DNA of 64,000 bases from Campanula takesimana (GCA_026119855.1 JAOWBW010000269.1:620001-684000); one strand, 5' to 3'. Numbered from the stretch's first letter, positions 31,077 through 43,069 are shown. Numbers and translations: made by a program. Notes: a model not told the origin generated them from the letters alone.

Positions 31077-31218
31077 GTCTTGTGTGAGACAGTCTCACGC
31101 ATACGACAGATTTCGACAAGAGAGAAAATGGGCTTGCCCCGCCCCATTCATATTGAAACAAACCATTTACACTCTCAACGAGACCCATCTCACGTATGAG
31201 ACCGTTTCACACAAATTT
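31077..31218. mobile_element. MITE with TTGTGTGAGAC ends
   Basis: Left CTTGTGTGAGACAGTCTCACG, right the inverse CGTATGAGACCGTTTCACAC; related to 11878-11980. It starts a few tens of bases after the Copia-1 target copy. Confidence 0.6.
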
Positions 31219-31727
31219 TTATCCTCAATATAATAAATGCACATACAAGATAGGGATTACTAATGTAAAAACAACATAAATAGCAACTTTTGAAATTACT
31301 CTTAGCTAAGTCATAACTGCTTCAGCTAAAATATAGAGTTTTTTTTTTTGCAAAAGTGATATGTATACTTTGTGCAATATATCAATTTGACTCGCGTACT
31401 TAATAAACATCAAATGTGACAAGCGTACTTATGATTGGCAAGATTTTTAGACTAATTTTTAACCCTCGTTAAAATTTTAACGGGACGATCCATGTAAGCT
31501 TCCAAATCGACCTAAATTGCTAACAGGCGTTAGTGAATGTTAACGATCGCTAATAAGTTAACAAATATGACAAGTGAGTCCCATTGAATAAAGAATAATA
31601 AAAACTTTTCTTTTTTAGAAGAACAGACTAAAAAGACGGAGGGATTATTTCTTTTTAATAGCTTAAATCAAGAATAGGTTTTAGGGGAAACTAGTTTCTA
31701 TATAAGTTAAAAAAATCCACTTTTTAA

Positions 31728-31989
31728 TACTAACCTCCGTCTCAGCTCAATGTGCACTGTTTGATTTTTCTGGTCAACTCAACTGATCTTTGAGCTTAAT
31801 TTTATGAAAATTTATATATCTCTATACAATTTAAAAAGATGTTATTGATATAATTTCTAACAATAAAATAATAACAACTTTTTAAATTGCATAATAATAC
31901 CTAGATTGTCACAAAATTATGGTCAAAGTTCGAATGCATTGATCACATGAACAGTAAAAGTGCACATTGAGCTGGCACGGAGGTTAGTA
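31728..31989. mobile_element. Stowaway-like MITE
   Basis: Perfect 13-base ends TACTAACCTCCGT / ACGGAGGTTAGTA with arms pairing far inward; 262 bp; interior words match 5378-5637. Confidence 0.85.
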
Positions 31990-32119
31990 TTAGTATTACC
32001 CTTAAACCTTTTAAAAAACTTATGATAGTTTCCCCTAAATTTTTGGGGTTGGTCTCCTGTAAAACAAGTTTTACCAAGTGATTAGGAAAAACGTGTTTTA
32101 CAAAAACGGCACGATTTGT

Positions 32120-33240
32120 TGGAAAAAACATCAAATGACAATTTGAAGGCCTAAACGACGTCTTTTGACGATTTTAAATACGGATTCAGGGGGCAAAGCC
32201 CGATGACTTCTGTTTCTCTTCAAATTTTCTTTCAAAAAAACCCATCTGGATATCAATTTCAAAGGTTCTGCCTATCCAATTCAAAGGTTCTGGCTATCAG
32301 TCTCAAAGGTTCTTTTCGGCTTTAAAAGTTCTTTCAAAATGCTCTCTGGCTATCAAAAACACTACAACTGACTATCAGAAACACTAGAACTGACACTAAA
32401 AAATACACTCTCACTTGCACTAAAAAATAAATAAATCATATTTTCTATTTTTAGTTTTATTTTTATTTTTTCCCACTTGCACAATAAAAAACACTATCCA
32501 GAAACCTTTATTATTTCTATATAGAACCTATTAACTTGATACTCAGAAGGTTTGTTGGTCATGTCTTTGTTCAAATATAATTAAAATCATATCCAGAGTG
32601 CTTTATTATTGATGTCCAGAACTTTTTGAGGTTGATATCCAGAATTTTTCTTAGCCAAGACTTTCTTAAAATTTGAACTCATGTCCAGATGACTTTATAT
32701 ACTCCCTCCGTCCTACCTCACTTGACACCTAAGAGATGGACACAATAACAAATGAAAAAGAATAAAATAAGTAAAATGTGTGGTAGAAATGAAGAAAGAG
32801 AATAAGTGGGGTAAATAGTAGTGTTGGTTGGATAAAATGAGTGGTGGAAAATGAAGAGAGAGAATGAGTGGAGGTGTAGAGTGAATATAAAATTATAAAA
32901 AGTATGCTATTTTAGGAAGTGTCAAGTGCGCTGAGACGGACTAAAATGTAAATAAGTGTCAAGTGAGCTGGGACGGAAGGAGTATATATTCAGAACAATT
33001 TGATGTTGATATCTAGAATGTTTGTTGGTCATGACCTACTTCAAATGTGCTTCAAAAATTACATTCAGAAGGCTTTATATTGATATCCAGAACCGTTTGA
33101 GAGGTATCGATTATTTACAAAAATGTCACCGCGCGTTTTTTAAAGAGGTTCTGCATATTTACAAAAATGCCATCGCGCTTTTTTAAAAACATGTTTTTCC
33201 TGGGAATCTTGTAAAACGCGTTTTACCAAAGATGTTAGCA
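32120..33240. repeat. Dispersed repeat copy C, interrupted by a MITE
   Basis: Shares AGGCCTAAA-GACGTCTTTT, GGGGGCAAAGCCCGATGAC, GGTTCTGGCTATCAG, TTGATATCCAGAA and ATTTACAAAAATGTCACCGCG words with copies A and B in the same order. A Stowaway-like MITE sits in it at 32700-32984. No coding sequence. Confidence 0.65.
32700..32984. mobile_element. Stowaway-like MITE
   Basis: TACTCCCTCCGTCCTACCTCACTTGACAC against the inverse GTGTCAAGTGAGCTGGGACGGAAGGAGTA; 285 bp, clear TA-type ends. Confidence 0.85.
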
Positions 33241-33439
33241 AATTTTTGTGTAAATCAAAATTACTATTGTTATTTAAACGCACCTAATAATAATTTTGAG
33301 CCCGAAAAAGGGTTTATAAGCAAAAAAAAAAGAGAAAAGAATAGTGCTCGAAAAGGGTTTATAAGCCGAAAAAAAAAAAAAAAAAAAATTCCATAGTCAC
33401 ACTAAGCCTACGTTATGGGCAAAACATTACATAAAATTA

Positions 33440-33650
33440 TACTCCCTCCGTTCCCGCACAAGTGAGATTAATTCCACTATTTAACCCCACTCATTCTCTT
33501 TCTTCATTTTCCACCACTCAATTTATTCAACCTATACTACTATTAACCCCACTAATTCTCTCGCTTCATTTTCAATCACACATATACTATTTTTTTCTTG
33601 ATTATTGTGCCTCATAAGTTGGTCTCACTTATAGTTGGACGGAGGGAATA
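33440..33650. mobile_element. Stowaway-like MITE
   Basis: TACTCCCTCCGTTCCCGCACAAGTGAGA against the inverse TCTCACTTATAGTTGGACGGAGGGAATA; 211 bp, immediately left of the Tat element. Confidence 0.8.
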
Positions 33651-33666
33651 CTTATATTATAGTAGG

Positions 33667-34220
33667 TGTTTGAGAGTAAAAATCTGCATCATGTCTGCAT
33701 CTTGAAGTATTCAACTTGTCCCGCCATCCCGCATCCTGACATCAAGCATCTTGATTATATACACACGTTTTTTGATGCAGGTAAACTTATTCCTATTTTT
33801 CAGGGAGCAATCACACGGATTACCGAACTCAACGTGACCTAATTGAAGACTCATTCAAACAATGAAGACCTTATCATCACAAACGGCTGAAGATAATCTT
33901 CAACTAACCTCCCGAGATTCTTGGCAAAACCTACTAATTCATAGTTAAACCCTCATTATAAATAGCTGACACATTTTGTAATGCACACACACTCACGATC
34001 TTCCATTCTCGTAGTAATCACTTTTTGTTCTTTCAATTCATTGTATTTCCAAGTCAATACTAATAAAATTCCATCTTGAGGTTTTATGCCGGCGAACAAG
34101 TTGTTCAAGAGATTTCCTCGTTAAACACCGTGTTCTATTGATCTTGAATTGCTTGCAATCATATTCCATTTTGCCCAAACTATTATTCTTTAAGTTGAGT
34201 TGCAAAATATGACTAAAACA
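33667..34220 (+). repeat. Tat 5' LTR
   Basis: 554 bp, begins TGTTTGAGAG and ends CTAAAACA, directly before the primer-binding site. TATA box TATAAATAG at 33957-33965. Its first 130 bp match 62278-62411 almost exactly. Confidence 0.9.
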
Positions 34221-34273
34221 ATTTGGCGCCGACTGTGGGAAACTTTGGTCTTATAATTGTCAAAGGAATTCGA

Positions 34274-36680
34274 GATGTCGACTGCATTATCTTCAACCAT
34301 GACATCAGTTGGTTTGATGTCAACTATGGAAACGATTCCAGCCTCATCATCCGTGATGTCTTCAACTCAGAGCATTGGAGGTGTCTCAAGACCAATCCAG
34401 ATTCAGGGTGGATCATCCACTGCCGCAAATCAAGAGATCCCTATTGACATCGCTTTCAACTTGACTTCCATGCTGCATGAAGTGAGGAACCAGATTCAAG
34501 TTCAGAATGATACCTCCACCATGCTGATCAATTAAATTTCCAGGTTGTAGCGCGAGGTGACTTCTCTTCAAGGTGGTACAGGGGCGATGCAGCAGACCAG
34601 CCTGCCTAGCATTTTCCAGTCTATTGCTCCAACTGTACCTTCCAATCTGTACTCTCCATATCAACCCAGAAGGCTTACTTTCGGGAGTGACATTGCTGGA
34701 TCATCTGGATTTGGTGGGATCACTCCAACTACCAACCTGACCACCAACAGCACGATAGTCAATCCTGAAACTATTACTCCAACCTCAGCAACATTTGTGA
34801 CTCCTACTTCGATGGCGACAGGGAGTCTTAACCCTCAATTTGGATTCGATTATCTTAATAATTGTCAATTTGCTGCTGCTAACAATGATGCAGGTAGCTT
34901 GGTTAGCCGTCAAATGCAGGAGTTGAAAGAATTAGTCATGAGTGTACCAGGGATGATTATGCCACACGACCAGGCGTCTCCAACATGTTACAATGAATCT
35001 CGCTTCGCTCCGTCCATAGCCAACGTGGTCATACCAAAGAAGTTCAGTCCACCCCATATGAAGCAATACGATGGGATAACGGACCCAGCTGAACATGTTG
35101 CATTGTATCAGGAGAAGATGGATGTGGTCCACATTCTACCCCAGTTCAAGGAAGCATGCTTTTGCAGGGGTTTTGGTTCAACTCTTACAGGAGCAGCCTT
35201 GAGATGGCTCATTAGCCAACCTTTGGGTTCCATTGGATCATATGCTCAACTTATCAACCTGTTCACTAATCAGTTTTCATGTAACAGGGTGTTCGAGAAA
35301 CTGACAAGTGATCTATACAGGGTGGTCCAGCAACCTGATGAGCCACTTAAAGACTACCTGAGCAGGTTCAACAGGGAGGCGGTGAACATCTCTAACCTAG
35401 ACACATTAACTGCGATTGAAGCCTTCAGGATGGGACTCAAGAAGGATTCTCCTTATTATGATGACCTAGTGATAATACCATGCAAGAGGCTGGATGAGGT
35501 CAGAACCAGAGCTTCCAAATTCATCAGGCTGGAAGAAGACAAGTTGCTCCATGATAAACCAACCAAGAAGAATGCGACCCCAGAACATTTTAGTGGCAGA
35601 ACAGATCCGTCCCATTCTGGTGGCAAGATGGAAACATCTCATGCCAGATCTAATAGGGGCAAACCCTACTCTAAACCCGACTCTTCTAGAATTCATGTTG
35701 TTGATGATAATGTTAAGGATGATGATTCTTCCTATCCTAGAATTGATGACTATTGTTTCTTTGTTGATATTGCAGGATTGATCAATGCCATGGACAACCT
35801 GGGTGAGAAAGCAAGATGGCCCAAGAAGGCAGAAAAACCTTCGATTTGGAAAGACAAGTCCAAGTGGTGCGCCTATCATAAAGACTTTGGGCACACTACT
35901 GAGAATTGTATTGCACTCATGAAGGAGATTAGTTACTTGTTGTCCAAAGGTCTCCTCAAAAAACTACTTGGTAGAAGGCATGGACGCACTGAAGATCGTA
36001 ATGGCAACCAGGAGAAACAACCTGAAAATCCAGCACCTCATCCACCTCCAACCAGAGTGGTCAACATGATCAGTGGTGGCTCGGATATCTGTGGTACAAC
36101 CTATTCAGCCGCCAAGCGTCGTGCTGCAGATGCGAAAGAGGACATGTCTTATTTACCTTCAAGATCCGTCAACAAGGCGAAGGGGCAGGAAATCTCTTTT
36201 GATGAGGATGATAGGGTCAGCATCCAGGATCCACATCATGATGCTTTGGTAGTGAGTCTTCAAGTTGCAAACTGTTTGGTGAGACGCATCTTGATCGATA
36301 ATGGAAGTTCAGTTAACATCGTGACAACTGATGGTTTGAAAGGAATGGGCATCCCACTTGAGAATGTGACTAAGAATTCATCTATCTTGGTTGGATTCAG
36401 TGGTGAGACAAAGCACACGTTTGGGGAGATTACTTTCCCAGTATATGTTAAAGGGATTAATACTATGGAGAAGTTCTGTGTGATAGAATGTCAGTCATCT
36501 TATAACATCATCCTGGGCAGGCCATGGATTCACAATGTGAAAGCTGTACCTTCAACCTACCATCAGTGCCTCAAGTTGCCAACACCTTGGGGAGTAGTCA
36601 AGGTATCAGGAGATCAGCAGACTGCTAAGGAATGTTATAAGGTGTCCATGAAGGTAGCAAGCAGTCCTAGGCAAGCATAG
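34274..36680 (+). pseudogene. Tat gag and protease
   Basis: The likely start is the ATG at 34274 shortly after the primer-binding site. The frame stops at 34533 (TAA) and again at 34551 (TAG), then is open to 36680. The retrotransposon-gag core is LRWLISQPLGSIGSYAQL and FNREAVNISNLD (about residues 215-300 of the long frame). A knuckle-like CAYHKDFGHTTENC has His in place of the second Cys (C-x2-H-x4-H-x4-C). The protease motif LIDNGSSVNIV carries the catalytic Asp. The frame ends at TAG (36678-36680), and the same frame continues into RT. All three stops are CAA/CAG positions after one C-to-T change. Gag forms the particle; protease would cut the polyprotein. Confidence 0.88.
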
Positions 36681-38351
36681 CAATTACAGAGAAAGGCACG
36701 GGATGTACTTGAAGCTGCAGAGTTTGATATTAAAGAGGTGCAACTTGATCCTTCTAATCCCGATGTCAAAATTCTTATAGGCACAGACTTACCTCCTAAT
36801 ATAGAAGGAGAGATCGTTGAGTTTCTGAGGAGCAGGATGAAGTGCTTTGCTTGGAAGCACGAAGATATGACTGGAATCAGCAAGGATGTTATCACCCACA
36901 AATTGAACATTGACCTAAATGCCAAGCCTATCCACCAGAAAAGAAGGAAATTTGCTCATGAACGCAATCATATTATCATAGAAGAGGTAGAGAGGTTACT
37001 AAAGTCCAAGATGATCAGAGAGGTTGACTATCTTAAATGGTTGGCCAACGTGGTGGTTGTAGAGAAGAAGAATGGGAAATGGCGAGTCTGTGTGGACTTT
37101 ACAGACTTGAATAAGGCTTGCCCTAAGGATCCGTTCCCCTTGCCTCACATTGATGCCCTAGTTGATGCAACAGCTGGCCATGAGGTCTTGACGTTTATGG
37201 ATGCTTCTTCAGGATTTCAACAGATTCAGATGGAACCTTCAGATCAGGAAGACACGGCGTTCATTACTCCAGATGGTATATATTGCTTTATTGCCATGCC
37301 TTTTGGATTAAGGAATGCAGGGGCAACCTACCAGAGACTAGTCAACATGATGTTCAAGAACCAGCTTGGAAAGACTATGGAAGTATACATTGACGACATG
37401 GTGGTGAAGTCTAAGTGTATTGAAGATCATGCTCGAGATCTAAAGGAAGCTTTTGACATCCTGGAGGCGTTCAACATGAAGATGAACCCATCAAAATGCA
37501 ACTTTGGTGTTAAGGCTAGAAAATTCCTTGGCTACATGGTGACCAAGAGGGGCATTGAAGCAAGTCCAGAATAGATCAAAGCCATCATCAACTTAGAGTC
37601 TCCAAATAGTATTAAAGAAGTACAGAGGCTCACAGGCAAAGTTGCTGCTCTAACCAGGTTTATCTCCAAGTCGTCTGACAGATGCAAGTTGTTCTATAAT
37701 GTGCTGAAGAAAAACAAGTTGTTCCAGTGGACAGAAGAACATGAAGCAGCCTTCAACCAGCTTAAAGATTACCTGGCAACTCCACCTCTACTTTCCAAAC
37801 CAGAAACAGGTAAAGCTTTGTACCTATATCTCTCAGTATCAGAAAATGCAGTCAGCGCAGTCTTGGCAAGAGAACAAGATGGAACACAACTCCATGTTTA
37901 TTATGTAAGTAAGTCTCTTTTAGATGCAGAAACCAGGTACTCCCATCTTGAGAAACTTGTTCTTGCTTTAATAACTGCTTCTATTAAGTTGCGCCATTAT
38001 TTTGAAGTTTATCCTATTATTGTGAGGACTAACTATCCTGTCAGGAACGTGATAAGAAAACCTGAGATGTCAGGCAGGATGTCAAAATGGTCTGTGCAAC
38101 TTAGTACTTATGATATTCAGTATGAAGCAAGGACTGCAATCAAGTCACAAGCCCTAGCTGACTTTGTGGCAGATTTCAGTCCCAACCTTCAACCTGAAGT
38201 TGAACTCGAAATCCAACAACTTGAAGGTTCAGAATCTCCTAGATTTTGGACACTTTTTACAGATGGAGCATCAAATATAAGGGGCACAGGTTTGGGTATA
38301 GTCTTGAGATCCCCCCAAGGGAGAACTGATTCCACAAGCTATAGCTTGTGA
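36681..38351 (+). pseudogene. Tat reverse transcriptase and first RNase H
   Basis: RT is open at 36738-37574: KWRVCVDFTDLNKACPKD, FMDASSGFQQI (catalytic Asp), FGLRNAGATYQR and VYIDDMVVKSK (YIDD box). A TAG at 37572-37574 (SPE then stop, probably Gln originally) interrupts, and the same frame continues through LTGKVAALTRFISKSSDRC to the RNase H of Ty3/gypsy type (LYLYLSVSENAVSAVL, YSHLEKLVLAL). Close to 38325 one extra A shifts the frame and ends the ORF at 38351, inside the second RNase H. Confidence 0.9.
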
Positions 38352-39101
38352 GTTCAAGGCGACCAATAATGAGGCTGAATATGAAGCCCTCATCATGGGT
38401 TTGGTTACTGCTTTAAGTTTGAATGTTAAATGTCTCAATGTTTATAGTGATTCCTTGTTGTTGGTTAACCACTTCAATGGATCTTATACAGCAAAGCATA
38501 GTAGGATGTCAAGTTATCTGCAGCATGTTAAATCCTTGGCTGGACAATTAGAAGAGTTAACTTTCCAACAAATCCCAAGGGATGAGAATGCTGAAGCTGA
38601 TGCATTGGCCAACCTAGGATCAAGTTGCAGGAGCATGTTGAACACTGCCATACCTATAATCCACATCCTGCATCCTGCAATTGATCAATCAGAAACAAAC
38701 CAAGTTGAAGACCAACCTGATACATCGGTTAGCTTCTCAAATGAAGAGGCATCTTGGACACTGCCCATAATAACATTTCTGCAGGATGGAACAGTGCCAC
38801 AAGGTGTAAAAAATGCAAAAGCTTTCAGGATAAAGGTATCCAATTTTATATTAATCGATAATGTACTATTTCGTAAGTCATTTACAGGTTTGTACATGAG
38901 GTGTCTAGAGCCACAACAAGCTGAACAAGTCTTAAGAGAGCTACATGAAGGTGAATGTCGTAATCATTCTGGGGGCAAGTCACTATCCTCCAAGGCATTG
39001 AGAACAGGATATTATTGGCCAACTATGCGCCAGGATGCAATTAATTATGTTCAGAAATGTGATGCTTGTCAGAGACATAACAACATCCTGCACCAACCTG
39101 C
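38240..39101 (+). pseudogene. Tat second RNase H and integrase zinc-binding region, interrupted by Athila
   Basis: The extra RNase H begins in the previous frame with WTLFTDGASNIRGTGLGI (first Asp) and continues after the frameshift with ATNNEAEYEALIMGL (Glu), NVYSDSLLLVNHFNG (Asp) and RDENAEADALANLG, the plant-type RNase H order typical of Tat elements. Next comes the integrase HHCC finger: ECRNHSGG, ALRTGYYWPTM, CDACQRH. Two residues later the coding sequence is cut at 39101 by the Athila target duplication CCTGC. Confidence 0.88.
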
Positions 39102-40479
39102 TGATGGATCGATTTTATCATACGTTATCTCTACATTTTCGTTCTCATTTTATTGACTTTTTGATGTAATTTAGAATAGTTTAATGTAATTTTGGTCTAA
39201 TTGTGTTTTAGGAACTTTGTGAGATTATGTGTGTTTTGAGACACTTTTTAGTGTAATGTTGATGTATTGCAATGTCTTAGAGATTTAAAGGGATGAAGAC
39301 CAAGAAGTGCTCGAGTCAAAGTCAAAGTCAAAGGTCAACAGTGGTCAACCTAGTCAAGGAGGTGAAGAAAAGAAGAAAAGATAAAGAAAGTCAGAAAAAG
39401 ATACCAGGCGCCCGCCCGAACAGTACCAGGCGCCCGCTCATTGTGAATTCTGAAAAAACCAAAGTTTCTGGCCAAATGAGAGCCCGCTTGGGTATGAGCA
39501 GGCGTCCGCTCGCTCTTTCCGTACAGAATTTCGGGATTCCTTTTCAAATCGGGTTTTTACCCTATTTTCCTTATTTTTGGCCCTAGTTTCTCTCTAGTAT
39601 ATATATTAGACTACAGCCTTTAGTTTTTTTTATGCTTTCTTTTAGGTTTTATCAAAGTTTTCAAGGTGTAATCAAGATTTTTGGGATTTATTCATCATCA
39701 AGCGTTTATCCAGGTTTATGGTTTTTAATCTTATTCTTGTGATTCTTGCTATGTCTATGAGTAGCTAAGTTCCTTGTTCATGGATTGGGTGTAGCACTAT
39801 TGAAACTCTATGCTAAATTGGGTTTAATTTAATATCATTCTTGTTCTTGTTCTTTGAAATTGATCTTCTTTCATTTAGAGATTTCAACTTTATAGATAGA
39901 TATTGTTGATCTCTAAATCATTAGGGTTTAAATTATTTCACTAGCGTGGATAGTTTTTACATTGACCTAGATTTCATTGAATAGATTTAATTGAGGACCT
40001 AGGGGAAATCAAAAGGATCTAAAATCAGTTGTTCCTAAGAACTTAATAAATTATTTGTGTGTGTTGTTGACTTAGCGGAATTCATCACATAAAGATAATA
40101 ATAGGGTTGCAATCCGGTGACCAGACCGTTCCAATTCTTAACTAAGTGAACGATTTCTTGAACAAGTTTGATAACCTTTATTTAAAAATAGCATAGAGTG
40201 GAAATAGTTGTGAACCCCAATCCGTGAATCTTTGTCATCTTGAATTCAATCCTTGCTTGCTTTGTGATCTTCAATTTTAGTTTATTTTTTCTGTTTAGTA
40301 GTTAAAGTAGATTAATTAAAAATCAAATAAAAAATCCCCCTTTGGTTACTCTTTTGCACTAATTAAATTCACTCGTTTGTCCAACAAGTCTCTGTGGGAT
40401 CGACCCTCGCTTTCGCGCGTTACTACTACGGTAACTAGTGCGCTCGCTAGGTATTTATTACTTAGAATTTTATCCATCA
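39102..40479 (+). repeat. Athila 5' LTR
   Basis: 1378 bp. GCGCCCGC cluster at 39408-39510 (two units mutated: GAGCCCGC, GCGTCCGC), then TTTCGGGATT and CGGGTTTTTACCC, then the TATA box TATATATATTA at 39598-39608. Confidence 0.93.
39408..39608 (+). promoter_or_regulatory. Athila LTR promoter: GCGCCCGC cluster plus TATA box
   Basis: CAGGCGCCCGC (39406, 39428), AGAGCCCGCTTGG (39479) and CAGGCGTCCGC (39499) with ACCAAAGTTTCTGGCC between, followed 88 bp later by TATATATATTA. The same plan is seen in the Copia-1 LTR (about 85 bp). The intact counterpart in the 3' LTR is at 57504-57704. Confidence 0.6.
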
Positions 40480-40537
40480 AGTTTTTGGCACCGCTGCCGA
40501 GGACTAGTTTTGATTTACAAGTTAATTTAATCGGTGT

Positions 40538-42034
40538 ATGTTTGGTAGTAGGGATGACCAACGCCGGTTCCGGTTCGGAACTGCCGGTTCCGGTTCGCCA
40601 TTTATGTGAACCTTAACCGGCCCTTGGTTACACCGGTTTCGGTTAACTCGCCGGTTCGCTCCGGTTCCGGGCATCTCCGGTCCGGTTCCGGTCCGGTTTT
40701 CCGGTTCCGGTTCCGGGCCGGTTTGGTCATCCCTATTTGGTAGGCGTTCATTGGACCCCGAGTTGGTTCCTTTGGATGATAATATCGATAGATTCGACAG
40801 GGGCATTCCCCCTATTCGTGAGTCTGAGTCTGAGTCTGAAACTTCTGTCACCGAGACAGAGGTAGTTTTAAGTGAATCTGAATGTTCTTCCACCGGGGGA
40901 GAAGAAATTGAAGTTGTAATGGCTAATACCTTAATGAAAGAATATGCTAGGCCTAAGGTTGACACATCGGTGTCATGTATTGTCTTGACTGAGGCCGCTA
41001 AATCTTATGAGGCGAAGGGGCATTACTTCAGTCAGTTGCCCAAGTTTCAGGGTCTTCCCGCTGAAGATTCTTTGAACTTCTTGAGAGAGTACATGATGAT
41101 TATATCAGGATTCCCTGTAAAAGAGGGGGCTACTGATGAACAATTAAGGCTTAAATATTTTCCCTTCTCTCTTCAAGGGGCAGCTAAAACTTGGCTTATG
41201 TTGCTTTCTGCTAGGAGTATCACTACATGGGATGGGTTGCATGATGCATTCTTAAGGAAATTTTTCCCGCATGCTACTTTGGCCACCTTTAGACAGAAAA
41301 TCATAGGGTTTACTCAAGAGGTAGGTGAGCCATTTCATGAGGCTTGGGATAGGTTCAAATTGTTGCAAGTGCAGTGCCCCCATCATGCTTTTCCTGAGAC
41401 CCTTTTACATCAAACATTTTATGGTGGGTTAACTGCAGCAGACCAAGCTATGGTCGACAACGCAACAGGCGGCTTTCTAGGAGCCAAAACTGTTGACCAA
41501 ACCCAATAATTATTTGAGATGTTGGGGGCCAATTCGCAAGAAAAAGGCTCTAGAGGGAAACCTAGGGGAGTACATGAGTTGAGTTGTATGGATGAGTTCA
41601 CTAGGCAGGTGTCTTTGTTAAACCAAAACATGGCTAAAATGAATTCTAATATGTCTTCCTCAAGTGCTAATGTGGTATCTGATTTCTGTGCTAATTGTGG
41701 ATCTAACACTCATGCTACTAATGTTTGTCAAGTTGTTGCACAGTTTGATTCTGAACAGGTGAATGCGATGTAAGGGTACCCCCCAAGGAAAAATCAAGGT
41801 GGTATGTATTCTAACACTTATAATCCAGATTGGAAAAACCACCCCAATTTTTCTTGGAGGGGTAACCCAGGAATTCAGTACCAACAAGGGAATCCAGAAC
41901 AGCAGCCCAAGCAATCTCTGGAGGATATGATGAGGTCTATGATGCAAGAGCAGCAACAAATGAAAATGATGATGGAGTAGCGTGAGAAGCAGCAGGAAGC
42001 GGTCAACAAAAAGCTGGAGACCCAGATTGGTCAA
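40538..42034 (+). pseudogene. Athila gag, interrupted by a MITE at codon 4
   Basis: The ATG at 40538-40540 starts MFG and the fourth codon is split by the hAT MITE; after it the frame continues (SLDPELVPLDDNIDRFDRG) to a TAA at 41507-41509, and beyond that in the same frame with further stops (41771, 41978). The gag core has PLQGAAKTWLMLL-like words (SLQGAAKTWLML), WDGLHDAFLRKFFP, GEPFHEAWDRFKLL and QTFYGGL, as in Athila GAG. A CCHC knuckle CANCGSNTHATNVC lies at 41689-41730, and the NTYNPDWKNHPNFSW motif typical of this lineage follows. Forms particles in intact relatives. Confidence 0.85.
40549..40735. mobile_element. hAT MITE in Athila gag, 8-bp target duplication
   Basis: 187 bp with inverted ends TAGGGATGACCAA / TTGGTCATCCCTA and a core of CCGGTTCCGG words. 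The exact copies TTTGGTAG flank it (40541-40548 and 40736-40743). Composition and tip resemble the end of the hAT element at 1470-1713. Empty-site reconstruction gives an uninterrupted gag start, which confirms the borders. Confidence 0.95.
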
Positions 42035-42040
42035 CTAGCT

Positions 42041-43066
42041 GTGGGTCAGCAAGGGCATAAACCAGGAACCTTCCCTAGTCAAGGGGAGCAAGCCAATGCC
42101 ATTATGACTCTGAGAAATGACAAACAGGTAAGCAATGAGGTATGTCCTAACTCTCCTTCTGAAACTGCCGAACCACCTGTTGTTGAGAATGTTGTTGGTA
42201 AGAGTACTAATGGCATGGGGGAAATTCCTGTTACTGATTCTTCCACCCCCAAGCCATATGTACCTCCTGTACCGTTTCCTGGTAGATTCATGAGAAGTAA
42301 GCTGGATAAGCAAATGTCTGATTTATATGACATGTTTTCAAAGGTGAACATTAATCTTCCTTTGTTAAATGTCATTAAAAATATCCTAGATTATGCAAAG
42401 TTTTTCAAAGAACTTAACTCCAGGAAACTCAAGTATGGGAATGATGAGAAATTGGTTATGGGTGAAAGTGCCAGTGCCGTGGTACAACAGAACCTCCCAC
42501 CTAAATTGAAAGACCCCGGAAGTTTTAATATTTCTATATCTATGGGGGATTCTAAAAAGGTGAAGGCAATGTTAGATCTCAGTGCTAGCATTAATTTGTT
42601 ACCTCATCATTTGTATCTTGAGTTGGGTTTACTTGAGCTAAAACCCACCACAATGACCTTGCAATTGGCTGACCGTTCAATCAAGAGGCCATTGGGAATT
42701 GTGGAGGATGTTTTGGTGCAGGTAGCCAATTTGATTATCCCTGTGGATTTTGTTGTGCTTGAGACTGTGAATGGTGTTGGGAATAGTCAGGATTCTCCCA
42801 TATTACTTGGGCGTCCATTTATGGCTACTACTAATACCATCATTAATGTGGGTGATGGGACTCTATCTATGTGTGTGGCTAATGAGAAAATAGAAATATC
42901 TGTGTTTGATGTCATGCAAAGTCCCATAGATGATGAGTCTTGTAACTGTGTGGATATTGTTGAGGATTGTGTGAGTGAAGTTCTGTGGCATGAGAGAGAC
43001 TGTGAGGAGTTAGAGTCTTTGTTGTCAACTGGCGGTGAGAAACTTAGGGATAATGCGGATGTTTAA
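42041..43066 (+). CDS. Athila protease region
   Basis: The ORF continues the polyprotein after the gag stops. The aspartic protease core is AMLDLSASINLLPHHLYLELGL: the catalytic Asp is kept, but the usual DLGAS is DLSAS here, a Gly-to-Ser change next to the active-site Asp. SPILLGRPFMATTNTIIN is the conserved second protease motif (ILGRPF). Upstream residues are a Pro/Ser-rich linker. The ORF ends at TAA 43064-43066, and RT follows in the same frame. The Ser change probably lowers or abolishes activity; that is inferred. Confidence 0.8.
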   Translation: MGQQGHKPGTFPSQGEQANAIMTLRNDKQVSNEVCPNSPSETAEPPVVENVVGKSTNGMGEIPVTDSSTPKPYVPPVPFPGRFMRSKLDKQMSDLYDMFSKVNINLPLLNVIKNILDYAKFFKELNSRKLKYGNDEKLVMGESASAVVQQNLPPKLKDPGSFNISISMGDSKKVKAMLDLSASINLLPHHLYLELGLLELKPTTMTLQLADRSIKRPLGIVEDVLVQVANLIIPVDFVVLETVNGVGNSQDSPILLGRPFMATTNTIINVGDGTLSMCVANEKIEISVFDVMQSPIDDESCNCVDIVEDCVSEVLWHERDCEELESLLSTGGEKLRDNADV

Positions 43067-43069
43067 CTG

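Noticed and set aside
34932..35894. Long minus-strand open frames under Tat gag
   Set aside because: Antisense shadows of the gag frame; composition not protein-like.
36738..38351. Reverse transcriptase as an integrated plant pararetrovirus
   Set aside because: Flanked by LTRs, primer-binding site and integrase of the Tat type; no movement or coat protein genes.
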